A stretch of DNA of 64,000 nucleotides, taken from positions 310,001 to 374,000 of the forward strand of contig NZ_CP075185.1 in the NCBI RefSeq assembly GCF_020510685.1, in the 5' to 3' direction. Positions 8,646 to 16,363 of this stretch are shown in pieces. The first letter of the stretch is position 1. Every line of letters starts with the position of its first letter. This stretch comes from Dechloromonas denitrificans (GTDB taxonomy: Bacteria; Pseudomonadota; Gammaproteobacteria; Burkholderiales; Rhodocyclaceae). Made by a program: the position numbers and the translations under genes. Below the pieces are notes generated by a model. The model did not search any database, had not been told where the DNA came from, and saw only the letters and a program-made list of their open reading frames with translations.

Positions 8646-9473
8646 ATGACTGCACAAACCACTACCGCTACCGACCACTACCTCGCCATCAACAACATCG
8701 AGGTCATCTACGACCACGTGATCCTGGTTCTCAAGGGCGTGTCGCTGCACGTGCCGAAAGGCAAGATTGTCGCGTTGCTCGGCGCCAACGGCGCCGGCAA
8801 ATCGACGACGCTGAAAGCGATTTCCAATCTGTTGCGCGCCGAACGCGGCGATGTCACCAAGGGCTCGGTCGAATACAAGGGCAATCGCATCGACCAACTG
8901 ACCCCGAACGAACTGGTCAAGCGCGGCGTCATCCAGGTGATGGAAGGGCGGCATTGCTTCGGCCACCTGAGCATCGAGGAAAACCTGCTGACCGGCGCCT
9001 ACACCCGCTCGATTTCGCGCGGCGAACTGAAGGACAGCCTCGACAAGGTCTATCACTACTTCCCGCGCCTGAAGACGCGGCGCAGCTCGCAGGCCGGTTA
9101 CACCTCGGGCGGCGAGCAGCAGATGTGCGCCATCGGCCGGGCCTTGATGGCCAAGCCGGAAATGATCCTGCTCGACGAGCCGTCGATGGGGCTGGCGCCG
9201 CAGATCGTCGAAGAGATTTTCGAGATCGTCAAGGATCTGAACAGCCGCGAGAACGTCAGTTTCCTGCTGGCCGAACAGAACACCATGGTCGCGCTGAAAT
9301 ACGCCGACTTCGGCTACATCCTGGAAAACGGCCGGGTGGTCATGGAAGGCGATGCCGAAGGACTGCGCACCAACGAGGACGTCAAGGAGTTCTACCTTGG
9401 CCTGTCGTCGGCCGGGCGCAAGTCATTTAAAGATGTGAAGCACTACCGTCGCAGAAAGCGCTGGTTATCATGA
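8646..9473 (+). CDS. Branched-chain-type ABC transporter ATP-binding protein (LivF-like)
   Basis: A 275-residue ATPase with Walker A GANGAGKST, signature TSGGEQQMCAIGRAL, Walker B MILLDEPSMGLAPQ, and the LivF-type C-terminus. It pairs with the LivG-like ATPase at 4347. The C-terminal tail beyond YLGLSS (about 20 basic residues, with KHYRRRKRW) is longer than usual. The ribosome site AAAAGGA lies upstream of the ATG. The stop overlaps the start of the next gene (ATGA at 9470-9473), implying translational coupling. Confidence 0.92.
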   Translation: MTAQTTTATDHYLAINNIEVIYDHVILVLKGVSLHVPKGKIVALLGANGAGKSTTLKAISNLLRAERGDVTKGSVEYKGNRIDQLTPNELVKRGVIQVMEGRHCFGHLSIEENLLTGAYTRSISRGELKDSLDKVYHYFPRLKTRRSSQAGYTSGGEQQMCAIGRALMAKPEMILLDEPSMGLAPQIVEEIFEIVKDLNSRENVSFLLAEQNTMVALKYADFGYILENGRVVMEGDAEGLRTNEDVKEFYLGLSSAGRKSFKDVKHYRRRKRWLS

Positions 9474-10699
9474 GCTATTACGATCCGCTGGAAACCCGCG
9501 ATCCGGACGAGCGCGAAGAAGACCTGATGGACAAGCTGGCCCGTCAGGTGGCGCATGCCAAGGAAACGACCCATTACTATTTCCAGGCGCTGGCCGGGGT
9601 CAATCCGTTCGAGTGCGTGACGCGCGAGGCGCTGGCCAAACTGCCGCTGACCCGCAAGCGCGATCTGATCGAATTGCAGAAGAAGACGCCGCCGTTCGGC
9701 GGTCTCAATTCGCTGCCGCGCCACAAGGCCAAGCGCGTTTTTTCGTCGCCCGGGCCGATCTACGAATTGCAGGGCAAGGACATGGATCCCTGGCGCATGG
9801 CCCGCGTGCTTTATGCGGCTGGCTTTCGTAACGGCGACCTGATTCACAACTGCTTTTCCTATCACTTCACGCCGGGCGCCTTTCTGATGGAGGGCGGGGC
9901 ACGCAAGCTCGGCTGTGCGGTGTTTCCCGGCGGCGTCGGGCAGACCGAGCAGCAGGTGCAGGCGATGGTCGACCTGAAGCCGGACGGCTATGTCGGCACG
10001 CCGTCCTTTTTGCGCATCATTGTCGAAAAAGCCGAGGAAATCGGCGCCGACATCAGTTCGCTGAGCAAGGCCTGCGTCTCGGGCGAAGCCTTGCCCGGGG
10101 TCACCCGGAGCTGGCTCAACGAACGCGGCATCAGCGTCCGCCAGTGTTACGCCACGGCCGACATCGGGGCGATCGCCTATGAAACCGAAGCCGAGGCCGG
10201 GCTGGTCGTCGAGGAGGAGTTGCTGCTCGAAATCGTTCGTCCCGGTACCGGCGACCCGGTCGCCGAGGGCGAGGTCGGCGAAGTGGTAGTCACCACCTTC
10301 AACCCTGATTACCCGCTGATCCGCTTCGCCACCGGCGATCTTTCCGCCATCCTGCCCGGCCGTTCGCCGTGCGGGCGCAGCAATATCCGGCTGAAAGGCT
10401 GGCTCGGCCGGGCCGACCAGACGACCAAGATCAAGGGCATGTTCGTGCATCCCGAGCAGGTCGCCGACATCGCCCGGCGTCATCCGGAAATTCATCGCAT
10501 GCGCCTGGTCGTCGATAATCCGGGCGGCCAGGATCGGATGGTGCTGCATTGCGAAATCGAAGCCGGTGGCGAGGCGCTCGACAAGGCGCTGGTTGCCAGC
10601 CTGCGCGAGGTTACCAAGCTGCGTGGCGAGGTGGCTTTTTCGGCGCCCGGGGGCTTGCCCAACGATGGCAAGGTGATCGAAGATAGCCGGGTCTATTAA
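9470..10699 (+). CDS. Phenylacetate-CoA ligase family protein (PaaK-like)
   Basis: A 409-residue ANL-family enzyme resembling PaaK: an SSPGPIYELQGKD segment in place of the usual Ser/Gly P-loop, GGVGQTEQQVQAM, and a PaaK-type C-terminal region with RFATGDLSAI and LGRADQTTKIKGMFVHPEQV. These enzymes join an aryl or acyl acid to CoA with ATP hydrolysed to AMP. It is slightly shorter than PaaK (about 430-440). This is the second CoA ligase of the operon, overlapping the LivF-like gene by 4 bp, so import and thioesterification are probably linked. The substrate is not determined by sequence. Confidence 0.85.
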   Translation: MSYYDPLETRDPDEREEDLMDKLARQVAHAKETTHYYFQALAGVNPFECVTREALAKLPLTRKRDLIELQKKTPPFGGLNSLPRHKAKRVFSSPGPIYELQGKDMDPWRMARVLYAAGFRNGDLIHNCFSYHFTPGAFLMEGGARKLGCAVFPGGVGQTEQQVQAMVDLKPDGYVGTPSFLRIIVEKAEEIGADISSLSKACVSGEALPGVTRSWLNERGISVRQCYATADIGAIAYETEAEAGLVVEEELLLEIVRPGTGDPVAEGEVGEVVVTTFNPDYPLIRFATGDLSAILPGRSPCGRSNIRLKGWLGRADQTTKIKGMFVHPEQVADIARRHPEIHRMRLVVDNPGGQDRMVLHCEIEAGGEALDKALVASLREVTKLRGEVAFSAPGGLPNDGKVIEDSRVY

Positions 10700-10712
10700 A
10701 CCGGCTGTGTTC

Positions 10713-11213
10713 ATGCGAAATCTTCTTGTGCTGCTGGCCCTGCTGGCGACCCCGGCGCTGGCCGCCGAGCCGGCGCTTCGTCCGTCGGCCCGGCTGCTCT
10801 TCAAGCAGCCGGAATTGCTGCAGGCGGGTGCCTGCGTGGTCTATCAAGAGGGGGGCAGCGGCTGGGTCGTCACCGACCCGGTCTATTATCTGAAGGGGCA
10901 GGTCATCGACACCGAAGTACAGACCCGCCATCTCGGCCACTGCCCGACGGTGCCGGGCAAGAATATCGAGCAATATAGCCGGGCCGAATTCAATCGCCAG
11001 GCGCTGGCCTATCCCTGTGTGGCGGCAACGCAGCCGGAACGCGATGAACAGATCGGCATGGTTCGCCTGCGCGTCACCGAGTGGGAAACGCCGCATGGTG
11101 TGAAAGCGGCCAATGCCGGGCGTCTCTATCGCGGCATGTTCATCGACCGGCGGCTGGAAAAAGGCATGGAGATCGAACTGGAAGCCGATCTCCTCGGCGT
11201 CTGCGACAAATGA
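10713..11213 (+). CDS. Small secreted protein of unknown function
   Basis: A 166-residue protein with a signal peptide (NLLVLLALLATPALAAEP) and no membrane segment after it. The mature part has several Cys (GACVVYQEG, GHCPTVPG, YPCVAATQ, LGVCDK), consistent with disulfides in the periplasm. I chose the ATG at 10713; a GTG two codons upstream (10707) is possible and neither has a strong ribosome site. It sits between the PaaK-like ligase and the CoA-transferase, overlapping the latter by 4 bp, so it is an operon member. I do not recognise the family. Confidence 0.75.
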   Translation: MRNLLVLLALLATPALAAEPALRPSARLLFKQPELLQAGACVVYQEGGSGWVVTDPVYYLKGQVIDTEVQTRHLGHCPTVPGKNIEQYSRAEFNRQALAYPCVAATQPERDEQIGMVRLRVTEWETPHGVKAANAGRLYRGMFIDRRLEKGMEIELEADLLGVCDK

Positions 11214-12367
11214 GCCGGCCGGGACCGCTGGCCGGCATCCGCATTCTCGACCTGACCCGCCTGCTGCCGGGGCCGGTGGCCACCTTGCATCTCGCCGACC
11301 TCGGCGCCGAAGTGATCAAGATCGAGGATCCGCAGGTCGGTGACTATGCCCGGACGCTGGGCACTGGCCAGGGTGAGGACAGCGCCTATTTCCGGATGAT
11401 CAACCGCAACAAGCAGGGCCTGCGGCTGGATTTGAAGAAGCCGGAAGGCGTCGACATCTTCCTGCGGCTGGCCGGCACGGTCGATGTCATCGTCGAAAGC
11501 TTTCGACCCGGCGTCATGGACAAGCTCGGCATCGGCTATGCGACGGTAGCGGCGCTCAATCCGAAAATCGCCTACTGCTCGATCAGCGGCTACGGCCAGG
11601 ACGGCCCGTACCGTGATCTCGCCGGCCATGACATCAACTACCTCGGCTACGCCGGGGTACTCGACCAGATCGGCAGCGAAGGCGATCAGCCGGCGATTCC
11701 CAATTTCCAGATCGCCGACCTGCTGGGCGGCGCGCTGACTGCCGCCATGGGCATTCTCGCCGCCGTGCTCGAAGCGCAGCGGACCGGGCAGGGCCGCTAC
11801 ATCGACGTATCGATGACCGACAGCGTGCTGGCCCACACCTATTTCACCATGCTCCGGCTGAACGACGCCGGCCAATCGGCGCCGCGCGGCACCGACATGC
11901 TGACCGGCGGCCTGCCTTGTTACGCCACCTATCGCTGCGCCGACGGCAAATACATGGCGGTCGGCGCCCTCGAAGGCAAATTCTGGGCGATCTGCTGCAA
12001 AGTGCTGGCCCGCCCGGACTGGGTCGCCCGGCAGTGGGATGCCAGCCTGCGCAGCGAGATGGCGAGCGTTTTTGCCGGCCAGCCGCGCGATGCATGGGCC
12101 GCTCGCTTTGCGACGGCGGACTGTTGCGTTACGCCGGTGTTGACGCCGGAAGAGGCGCTCGACAACGAACAGATCGCGGCGCGTGGCATGGTCGTCAAAA
12201 GCGATGGCCTGACCCAGTTCGCCCCGCCGCTGAAAATGGCGGATTTCCAGTTCGCGGTGCGCCAGCCCGCCCCGAAAAGCGGTGAGCACAACACCGCCAT
12301 CCTCCTCGCCGCCGGCTATTCGCCGGAGCAGATCGAACGTCTGACGGTGAGCGGCGCCCTCGGCTGA
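11210..12367 (+). CDS. CaiB/BaiF class III CoA-transferase (alpha-methylacyl-CoA racemase-like)
   Basis: A 385-residue family III CoA-transferase. Family signatures include LDLTRLLPGPVATLHLADLG at the N-terminus, ESFRPGVMDKLGIGY, and GHDINYLGYAG with the His (about residue 139) that acts with a downstream Asp in racemases. The residue set and length fit alpha-methylacyl-CoA racemase, which epimerises 2-methyl-branched acyl-CoAs; acid CoA-transferases of the family remain an alternative. Its ATG at 11210 overlaps the preceding TGA. It is the last gene of the import/activation operon, giving a chain of uptake, CoA ligation and CoA-ester isomerisation or transfer (inference). Confidence 0.85.
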   Translation: MSRPGPLAGIRILDLTRLLPGPVATLHLADLGAEVIKIEDPQVGDYARTLGTGQGEDSAYFRMINRNKQGLRLDLKKPEGVDIFLRLAGTVDVIVESFRPGVMDKLGIGYATVAALNPKIAYCSISGYGQDGPYRDLAGHDINYLGYAGVLDQIGSEGDQPAIPNFQIADLLGGALTAAMGILAAVLEAQRTGQGRYIDVSMTDSVLAHTYFTMLRLNDAGQSAPRGTDMLTGGLPCYATYRCADGKYMAVGALEGKFWAICCKVLARPDWVARQWDASLRSEMASVFAGQPRDAWAARFATADCCVTPVLTPEEALDNEQIAARGMVVKSDGLTQFAPPLKMADFQFAVRQPAPKSGEHNTAILLAAGYSPEQIERLTVSGALG

Positions 12368-12523
12368 ACACCCGGTCGCCCCGGTAATCGAGGGCAAAAC
12401 GAAGCGGCTGACCCCCTGTAGGTCGTCCCCGACAGGTTCCAGCGTGATCGCCTACATCGCCGAAGCGACCGGCCGCTAGCGTTTTCCCGAAGGGCCGTTA
12501 GCCTATGGCTTTGGCCAGATTCG

Positions 12524-12769
12524 ATGTCCGGGGGGCTGATGTCAGCAATGAAACGGTCTGGGCCGCCAAGCCTGAATCGGCGCCGATTGCAGGAGCGGCG
12601 GCTGCTTGAGCTCGGCCCGCCGTATGGCTGGCGCGAGCGTCGGCTGAAGGTTGAACGGCGCCTGCCGGCAGTTGAAGAGAATGTGCTATCCCATAGCGAG
12701 TGGCTGGGCCACTATGTCGCTTTCATCGCCCGTCGGCGGGCCAGGAAAGCGCCGCCGGACCAGCGTTGA
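12524..12769 (+). CDS. Small basic hypothetical protein
   Basis: An 81-codon frame rich in Arg and Glu (RRRLQERRLLELG, then WRERRLKVERRLP and VEENVLSHSEWLGHYV). The composition reads like a folded protein and not an antisense shadow, but I do not recognise a family. Starts at 12524, 12539 and 12548 are all possible; a G-rich stretch precedes 12539. If it is not real, 12368-12780 is a 413-bp stretch with nothing else I can support. It is convergent with the stomatin gene. Confidence 0.45.
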   Translation: MSGGLMSAMKRSGPPSLNRRRLQERRLLELGPPYGWRERRLKVERRLPAVEENVLSHSEWLGHYVAFIARRRARKAPPDQR

Positions 12770-12780
12770 GGGTCGTCCGC

Positions 12781-13644
12781 TCAGCCCTTGCTGCGTCCGA
12801 ACAGGCCGCGTACCGCCTCCTGCAGATCGGCCGGCAGCACGATGACCTTGGCGTTGTCCTTCTCGCCCATGCGCTCCAGCGCAGCGATGTACTTTTCGCC
12901 GAGCATGTAGGACATCGGTCCGGTCTGCTCGCCGATCGCCGCGGTGATGCGGCGGATGGCCTCGGCCGAGGCTTCGGCCAGCATGACCTGGGCGTTGGCA
13001 TCGCGTTTGGCCGATTCGAGTCGCGCTTCGGCTTCGAGAATGGCCGACTGCTTGGCGCCTTCCGAGCGGGTAACCACCGCTTTTCGTTCGCGTTCGGCCG
13101 CCGCCTGCATCTCCATGGCTTTCTGCATCGACTGCGACGGCTTGATGTCCTGGATCTCCACCGATTTGACCGTCAAGCCCCAGTCCACCGCCTCGTCGGC
13201 GATGCTCTCGCGCAGCCGGGCCTTGATCTTGTCGCGCGAGGAGAGCGCCTCGTCGAGTTCCATTTCGCCGACGATGGAGCGCAGCGTGGTCATGATCAGG
13301 TTACGGATCGCTTCCGAGAAATCGGTCACGCCATAGACCGCCTTGACCGGGTCGGTGACCTTGATGAAGGCGATGGCATTGGTCAGGATCACCGCGTTGT
13401 CGCGGGTGATCACTTCCTGTTCCTGGACGTCGAGGATGATGTCCTTGGTGACCAGCTGGTAGGCCACCTTGTCGAGGTAGGGGATGACGATGTTGAGACC
13501 GGGCTTCAGCGTGCCGTGGTATTTGCCGAGCCGCTCGACGATCCATTCCTCGCCCTGCGGCACGATACGGACGCCCTTGGCGATGGTCACCACGACAAAG
13601 ACGAGGATGGCCAGGGTGACCATGAAACCAGCATTCATATCCAT
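12781..13644 (-). CDS. qmcA: SPFH/Band 7 membrane protein (QmcA/stomatin-like)
   Basis: A 287-residue stomatin/prohibitin-family protein. One N-terminal membrane anchor (MVTLAILVFVVVTIAKG) is followed by the Band 7 domain (VPQGEEWIVERLGKYHGTLKPG, given as VPQGEEWIVERLGKYHG; residues about 25-190) and a long Ala/Glu coiled coil (EMQAAAERERKAV). These proteins form oligomeric scaffolds in membrane microdomains and often regulate FtsH-type proteases. AAAGG lies upstream of the start. It forms an operon with the upstream NfeD gene, a pairing conserved across bacteria. Confidence 0.93.
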   Translation of the reverse strand: MDMNAGFMVTLAILVFVVVTIAKGVRIVPQGEEWIVERLGKYHGTLKPGLNIVIPYLDKVAYQLVTKDIILDVQEQEVITRDNAVILTNAIAFIKVTDPVKAVYGVTDFSEAIRNLIMTTLRSIVGEMELDEALSSRDKIKARLRESIADEAVDWGLTVKSVEIQDIKPSQSMQKAMEMQAAAERERKAVVTRSEGAKQSAILEAEARLESAKRDANAQVMLAEASAEAIRRITAAIGEQTGPMSYMLGEKYIAALERMGEKDNAKVIVLPADLQEAVRGLFGRSKG

Positions 13645-13656
13645 TTTTCGACCTTT

Positions 13657-14097
13657 CTAAGCCTTGCCTATCTTCAGGAAACTGCCTTCCACCGCGATGA
13701 CCTTGACCCGCTCGCCGGCCGCGATCGCCGTATCGGACAGGCACACCCATTCCTCGGCGCCGAGCACCGGCCGTTGAAAACGCACCTTGCCCCGTTCGAA
13801 GGGGGCGACGGCGCTGACCAGCAGGCCGATTTCCCCGATGACTTCGCCATCGGCCGTGCCGATCCGCGTCCGTTGAAAACTCTGCTTGAAAACCCGGAAC
13901 CACAGCCAGACCATGGCCAGTGAGGCGACCGTCCAGGTCGCCAGCTGAGCCGTCAGGGACAGTTCGAAAGCCAGTGCCAGCAGGCCGACGAGCAGCGCGC
14001 CCAAACCGAACCAGACAACGAAAAACGAGAGAATGACCAATTCGGCGAGAACCAGCGCAATGCCGCCGACGACCCAGTGCCACCATTCGGGATTCAT
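13657..14097 (-). CDS. NfeD family membrane protein
   Basis: A 146-residue short NfeD protein: about three membrane segments in the first 75 residues (WVVGGIALVLAELVILSFFV and following), then a C-terminal OB-fold-like domain (GEVGEIGLLVSAVAPFERGKVRF, read as GEIGLLVSAVAPFERGKV) ending in VEGSFLKIGKA. NfeD proteins partner with stomatins, here the gene 12 bp downstream. No serine-protease domain is fused, so it is the short, non-proteolytic form. A TATTTCTCCTAG stretch (AGGAG on the coding strand) precedes the start. Confidence 0.92.
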   Translation of the reverse strand: MNPEWWHWVVGGIALVLAELVILSFFVVWFGLGALLVGLLALAFELSLTAQLATWTVASLAMVWLWFRVFKQSFQRTRIGTADGEVIGEIGLLVSAVAPFERGKVRFQRPVLGAEEWVCLSDTAIAAGERVKVIAVEGSFLKIGKA

Positions 14098-14205
14098 ATA
14101 TTTCTCCTAGCTGCAAAGCAGTATTTCGGGTTTGCCAGGCCCGGTCAAGCCGGCTTGCGGCTTTCCACAGTTGGGCGCCGGCGGCGCAGCGCCTAAAATG
14201 TGCCG

Positions 14206-15105
14206 ATGAGCACCGCCCTTCTCCTTTTTCCCGACTTCGCGCTGATCCTGCTCGGGGCGGCCATCCGGCGCTGGATGCATCTCGGCGACCATTTCTGGAA
14301 CGGCGTCGAGAAGTTGGTCTATTTCATTCTGTTTCCGGCCCTGCTGATCAACGCCATCATCAAGACGCGGCTCGATCTCGGCGCCGCGATGCCGCTGCTG
14401 CTCACGGCATTCGCCGCGATGCTCGGCGGCATGGCTCTCGGCATCGTGCCCAAACTGTTCAGCCGCTTGCCGGCGCTGACCTATGCCTCGCTGTTCCAGT
14501 GCGGCTATCGCTTCAATTCCTACATCGCGCTGGCCGTCGCCGGCATGTTGTACGGTTCGCCCGGCATCGCCACGATGGGCCTGATCGTCGGCGCCGCCGT
14601 GCCGGTGGCCAATCTGGTCTCGGTGTGGATGCTGGCGCGCCATGGCGAAGTCGGCCTGTGGCGCGAGGTGGCGCGCAATCCGTTGATCTGGGGAACGGCC
14701 ACCGGGTTCTTGCTGAATCTGTCGGGTTTCGTGCCGCCGGCCCCGCTGCAGGCCTTTCTCGGTCGTCTGGCCGATGCCTCGATTGCGCTTGGCCTGATTA
14801 CCGTCGGTGCCGCACTGCGGCTGGACAGCTTGCCCGGGGTCCGGGGACTTTCATTGTGGCTGCTCGGCGTCAAGCTGCTGGCCCTGCCGTTGATTGCCCT
14901 GACGGTTGGCGCGCAACTCGGCTTGAGCGGTCTCAATTATCAGGTGGTGGTGCTGTTCGCCGCCTTGCCGACGGCGTCGTCGGCCTACATCCTGGCGATG
15001 CGCATGGGCGGTGACGGGCGCAGCGTGGCCTGGCTGATCTCGGCGACGACGCTGGGTTCGATGCTCACGCTGCCGCTCTGGGCAGCGTGGCTGGCCGGCC
15101 GCTGA
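14206..15105 (+). CDS. AEC family transporter (auxin efflux carrier-like)
   Basis: A roughly 299-residue membrane protein of the auxin efflux carrier family, with about ten hydrophobic segments in two inverted halves. Recognisable blocks are FPALLINAIIKTRLD near residue 45, FQCGYRFNSYIALA near 100 (family motif with NxGxxG-like residues) and LFAALPTASSAYILA in the second half. Bacterial members such as MleP and MdcF move dicarboxylates, though most are uncharacterised. The start is taken at the ATG at 14206; GTG at 14200 is possible. It is convergent with the PhaM gene, ending 1 bp before it. Confidence 0.85.
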   Translation: MSTALLLFPDFALILLGAAIRRWMHLGDHFWNGVEKLVYFILFPALLINAIIKTRLDLGAAMPLLLTAFAAMLGGMALGIVPKLFSRLPALTYASLFQCGYRFNSYIALAVAGMLYGSPGIATMGLIVGAAVPVANLVSVWMLARHGEVGLWREVARNPLIWGTATGFLLNLSGFVPPAPLQAFLGRLADASIALGLITVGAALRLDSLPGVRGLSLWLLGVKLLALPLIALTVGAQLGLSGLNYQVVVLFAALPTASSAYILAMRMGGDGRSVAWLISATTLGSMLTLPLWAAWLAGR

Positions 15106-15558
15106 CTACTTCTTGCGGCTGCCCGACAGCTCTTCGGCCTTGCTCTCGGCACTGGCCTGAGCGGCGGCATCGGCGGTTTGCTGCATTTGTTCGCGCATCT
15201 GCTGCATCATCTGCCACGGCCACATCGCCGCTTCGGAAAAGGCACTTTGCGCCGGATCGGCCGGTGCAGCCTCTTCGGCCGCCGCCGGATTGATCGACTT
15301 GGCGGCATCGACGGCCATCTTGCTCATGGTCTGCACGGTCGATACCGTGGTGCGCTGCATTTCCAGACCCTGGATGGTCATTTGCAGCATCGAGAGGTTC
15401 ATCCGCAACCAGCCTTCGACGGCCTTCATATCCTTGATGCGCTTGTCGAGTTCTTCCAGATCGAATGTCGGCGCGACCATGCCCGGCAACGTGAAACCCA
15501 TCCTGCCCCACATGTTGCGCATGAAATTAAGGGGATCTTGTGCTTGGTTGTCGGACAT
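15106..15558 (-). CDS. PhaM-like polyhydroxyalkanoate granule regulator
   Basis: A 150-residue protein with the PhaM block LDKRIKDMKAVEGWLRMNL, followed by SMLQMTIQGLEMQ and a coiled, Gln/Met/Ala-rich C-terminal half (WPWQMMQQMREQMQQ) with a basic tail (GSRKK). In Ralstonia, PhaM activates the PHA synthase PhaC1 and tethers granules to nucleoid DNA through a basic tail; the tail here is shorter. The start at 15558 is supported by AAGGAGA. No phaC gene is within the window. Function is inferred from family resemblance. Confidence 0.8.
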   Translation of the reverse strand: MSDNQAQDPLNFMRNMWGRMGFTLPGMVAPTFDLEELDKRIKDMKAVEGWLRMNLSMLQMTIQGLEMQRTTVSTVQTMSKMAVDAAKSINPAAAEEAAPADPAQSAFSEAAMWPWQMMQQMREQMQQTADAAAQASAESKAEELSGSRKK

Positions 15559-15700
15559 TTGTCTCTCCTTCTTATTAGCGTAAAAACATCTTAAACCACT
15601 TTTTGGAGGGTGTTCGCGGTAATTGGTTCCAGCTTGCAATTCGCATGAACACGCGATGTGACAAAGTGATAAATTAGCGCCCGTTAATAGGGGGGAACGT

Positions 15701-16363
15701 ATGCTCAGGTTGCTGGTGGTTGAAGATCACGCACTGGTGCGCGAAGGCTTGGTACGTCTGCTCGGGCAGATCGAGAAGGAGGTCGCGGTGTTTGAAAGCG
15801 CGGATTTCGAATCGGCGCTTTCGGTGCTCGACGAAGAAGGCGAGTTCGATCTGGTGCTGCTCGATCTGGCGCTGCCCGGCATCGATGGCTTTGCCGGTCT
15901 GGATATTTTGCGCCGCCGTCACCCGGCGATGCCGGTCGCCGTCGTCTCGGCTTTCGACGATACGCCGACCGTTACCCGGGTGCTCAATCTCGGTGCCTCC
16001 GGGTTCATTCCCAAGGCATTTTCCGGCGAGGCGCTGCTGGCGGCGGTCCGCGAAGTGCTGGCCGGCAACATCTTCCGGCCGAGCGGCCAGCAGGGGGCGC
16101 GTCTCGACGATGCGACGCCGGTGCCGCCGTCGAAGTTCGGCGTCAAACCCGAGGAAGTCGGGCTGACCGACCGGCAGGCCCAGGTGCTGGCGCTGATGGT
16201 GCGCGGCCTGTCGAATCGCGATATTGCCGATCAGCTCGAACTCTCCGAGGGGACCGTCAAAATTCATGCAACTGCCGTCTTCAAGGCGCTCGGCGTCGGT
16301 AGCCGGACCCAGGCGCTGGTTGCCGTTTCCCGTTACGGCATCGATTTCGGCAACGTTTTCTGA
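15701..16363 (+). CDS. NarL/LuxR-type response regulator
   Basis: A 220-residue two-domain regulator. The receiver domain (1-120) has the acidic pair E8/D9, the phosphorylatable D55 (VLLDLALPG) and the conserved K105 (FIPKAF). The C-terminal LuxR helix-turn-helix (about 150-215) reads LTDRQAQVLALMVRGLSNRD and then SEGTVKIHATAVFKALG. The start follows AGGGGGGAA. Its 3' end overlaps the 3' end of the convergent sensor kinase by 31 bp; the two may be a cognate pair despite opposite orientation (inference). Confidence 0.9.
   Translation: MLRLLVVEDHALVREGLVRLLGQIEKEVAVFESADFESALSVLDEEGEFDLVLLDLALPGIDGFAGLDILRRRHPAMPVAVVSAFDDTPTVTRVLNLGASGFIPKAFSGEALLAAVREVLAGNIFRPSGQQGARLDDATPVPPSKFGVKPEEVGLTDRQAQVLALMVRGLSNRDIADQLELSEGTVKIHATAVFKALGVGSRTQALVAVSRYGIDFGNVF

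Noticed and set aside
12366..12482. Possible gene remnant reading EGKTKRL ... VIAYIAEATGR
   Set aside because: Only about 38 codons, no start or ribosome site, and no identifiable family; kept only as a note in the gap finding.
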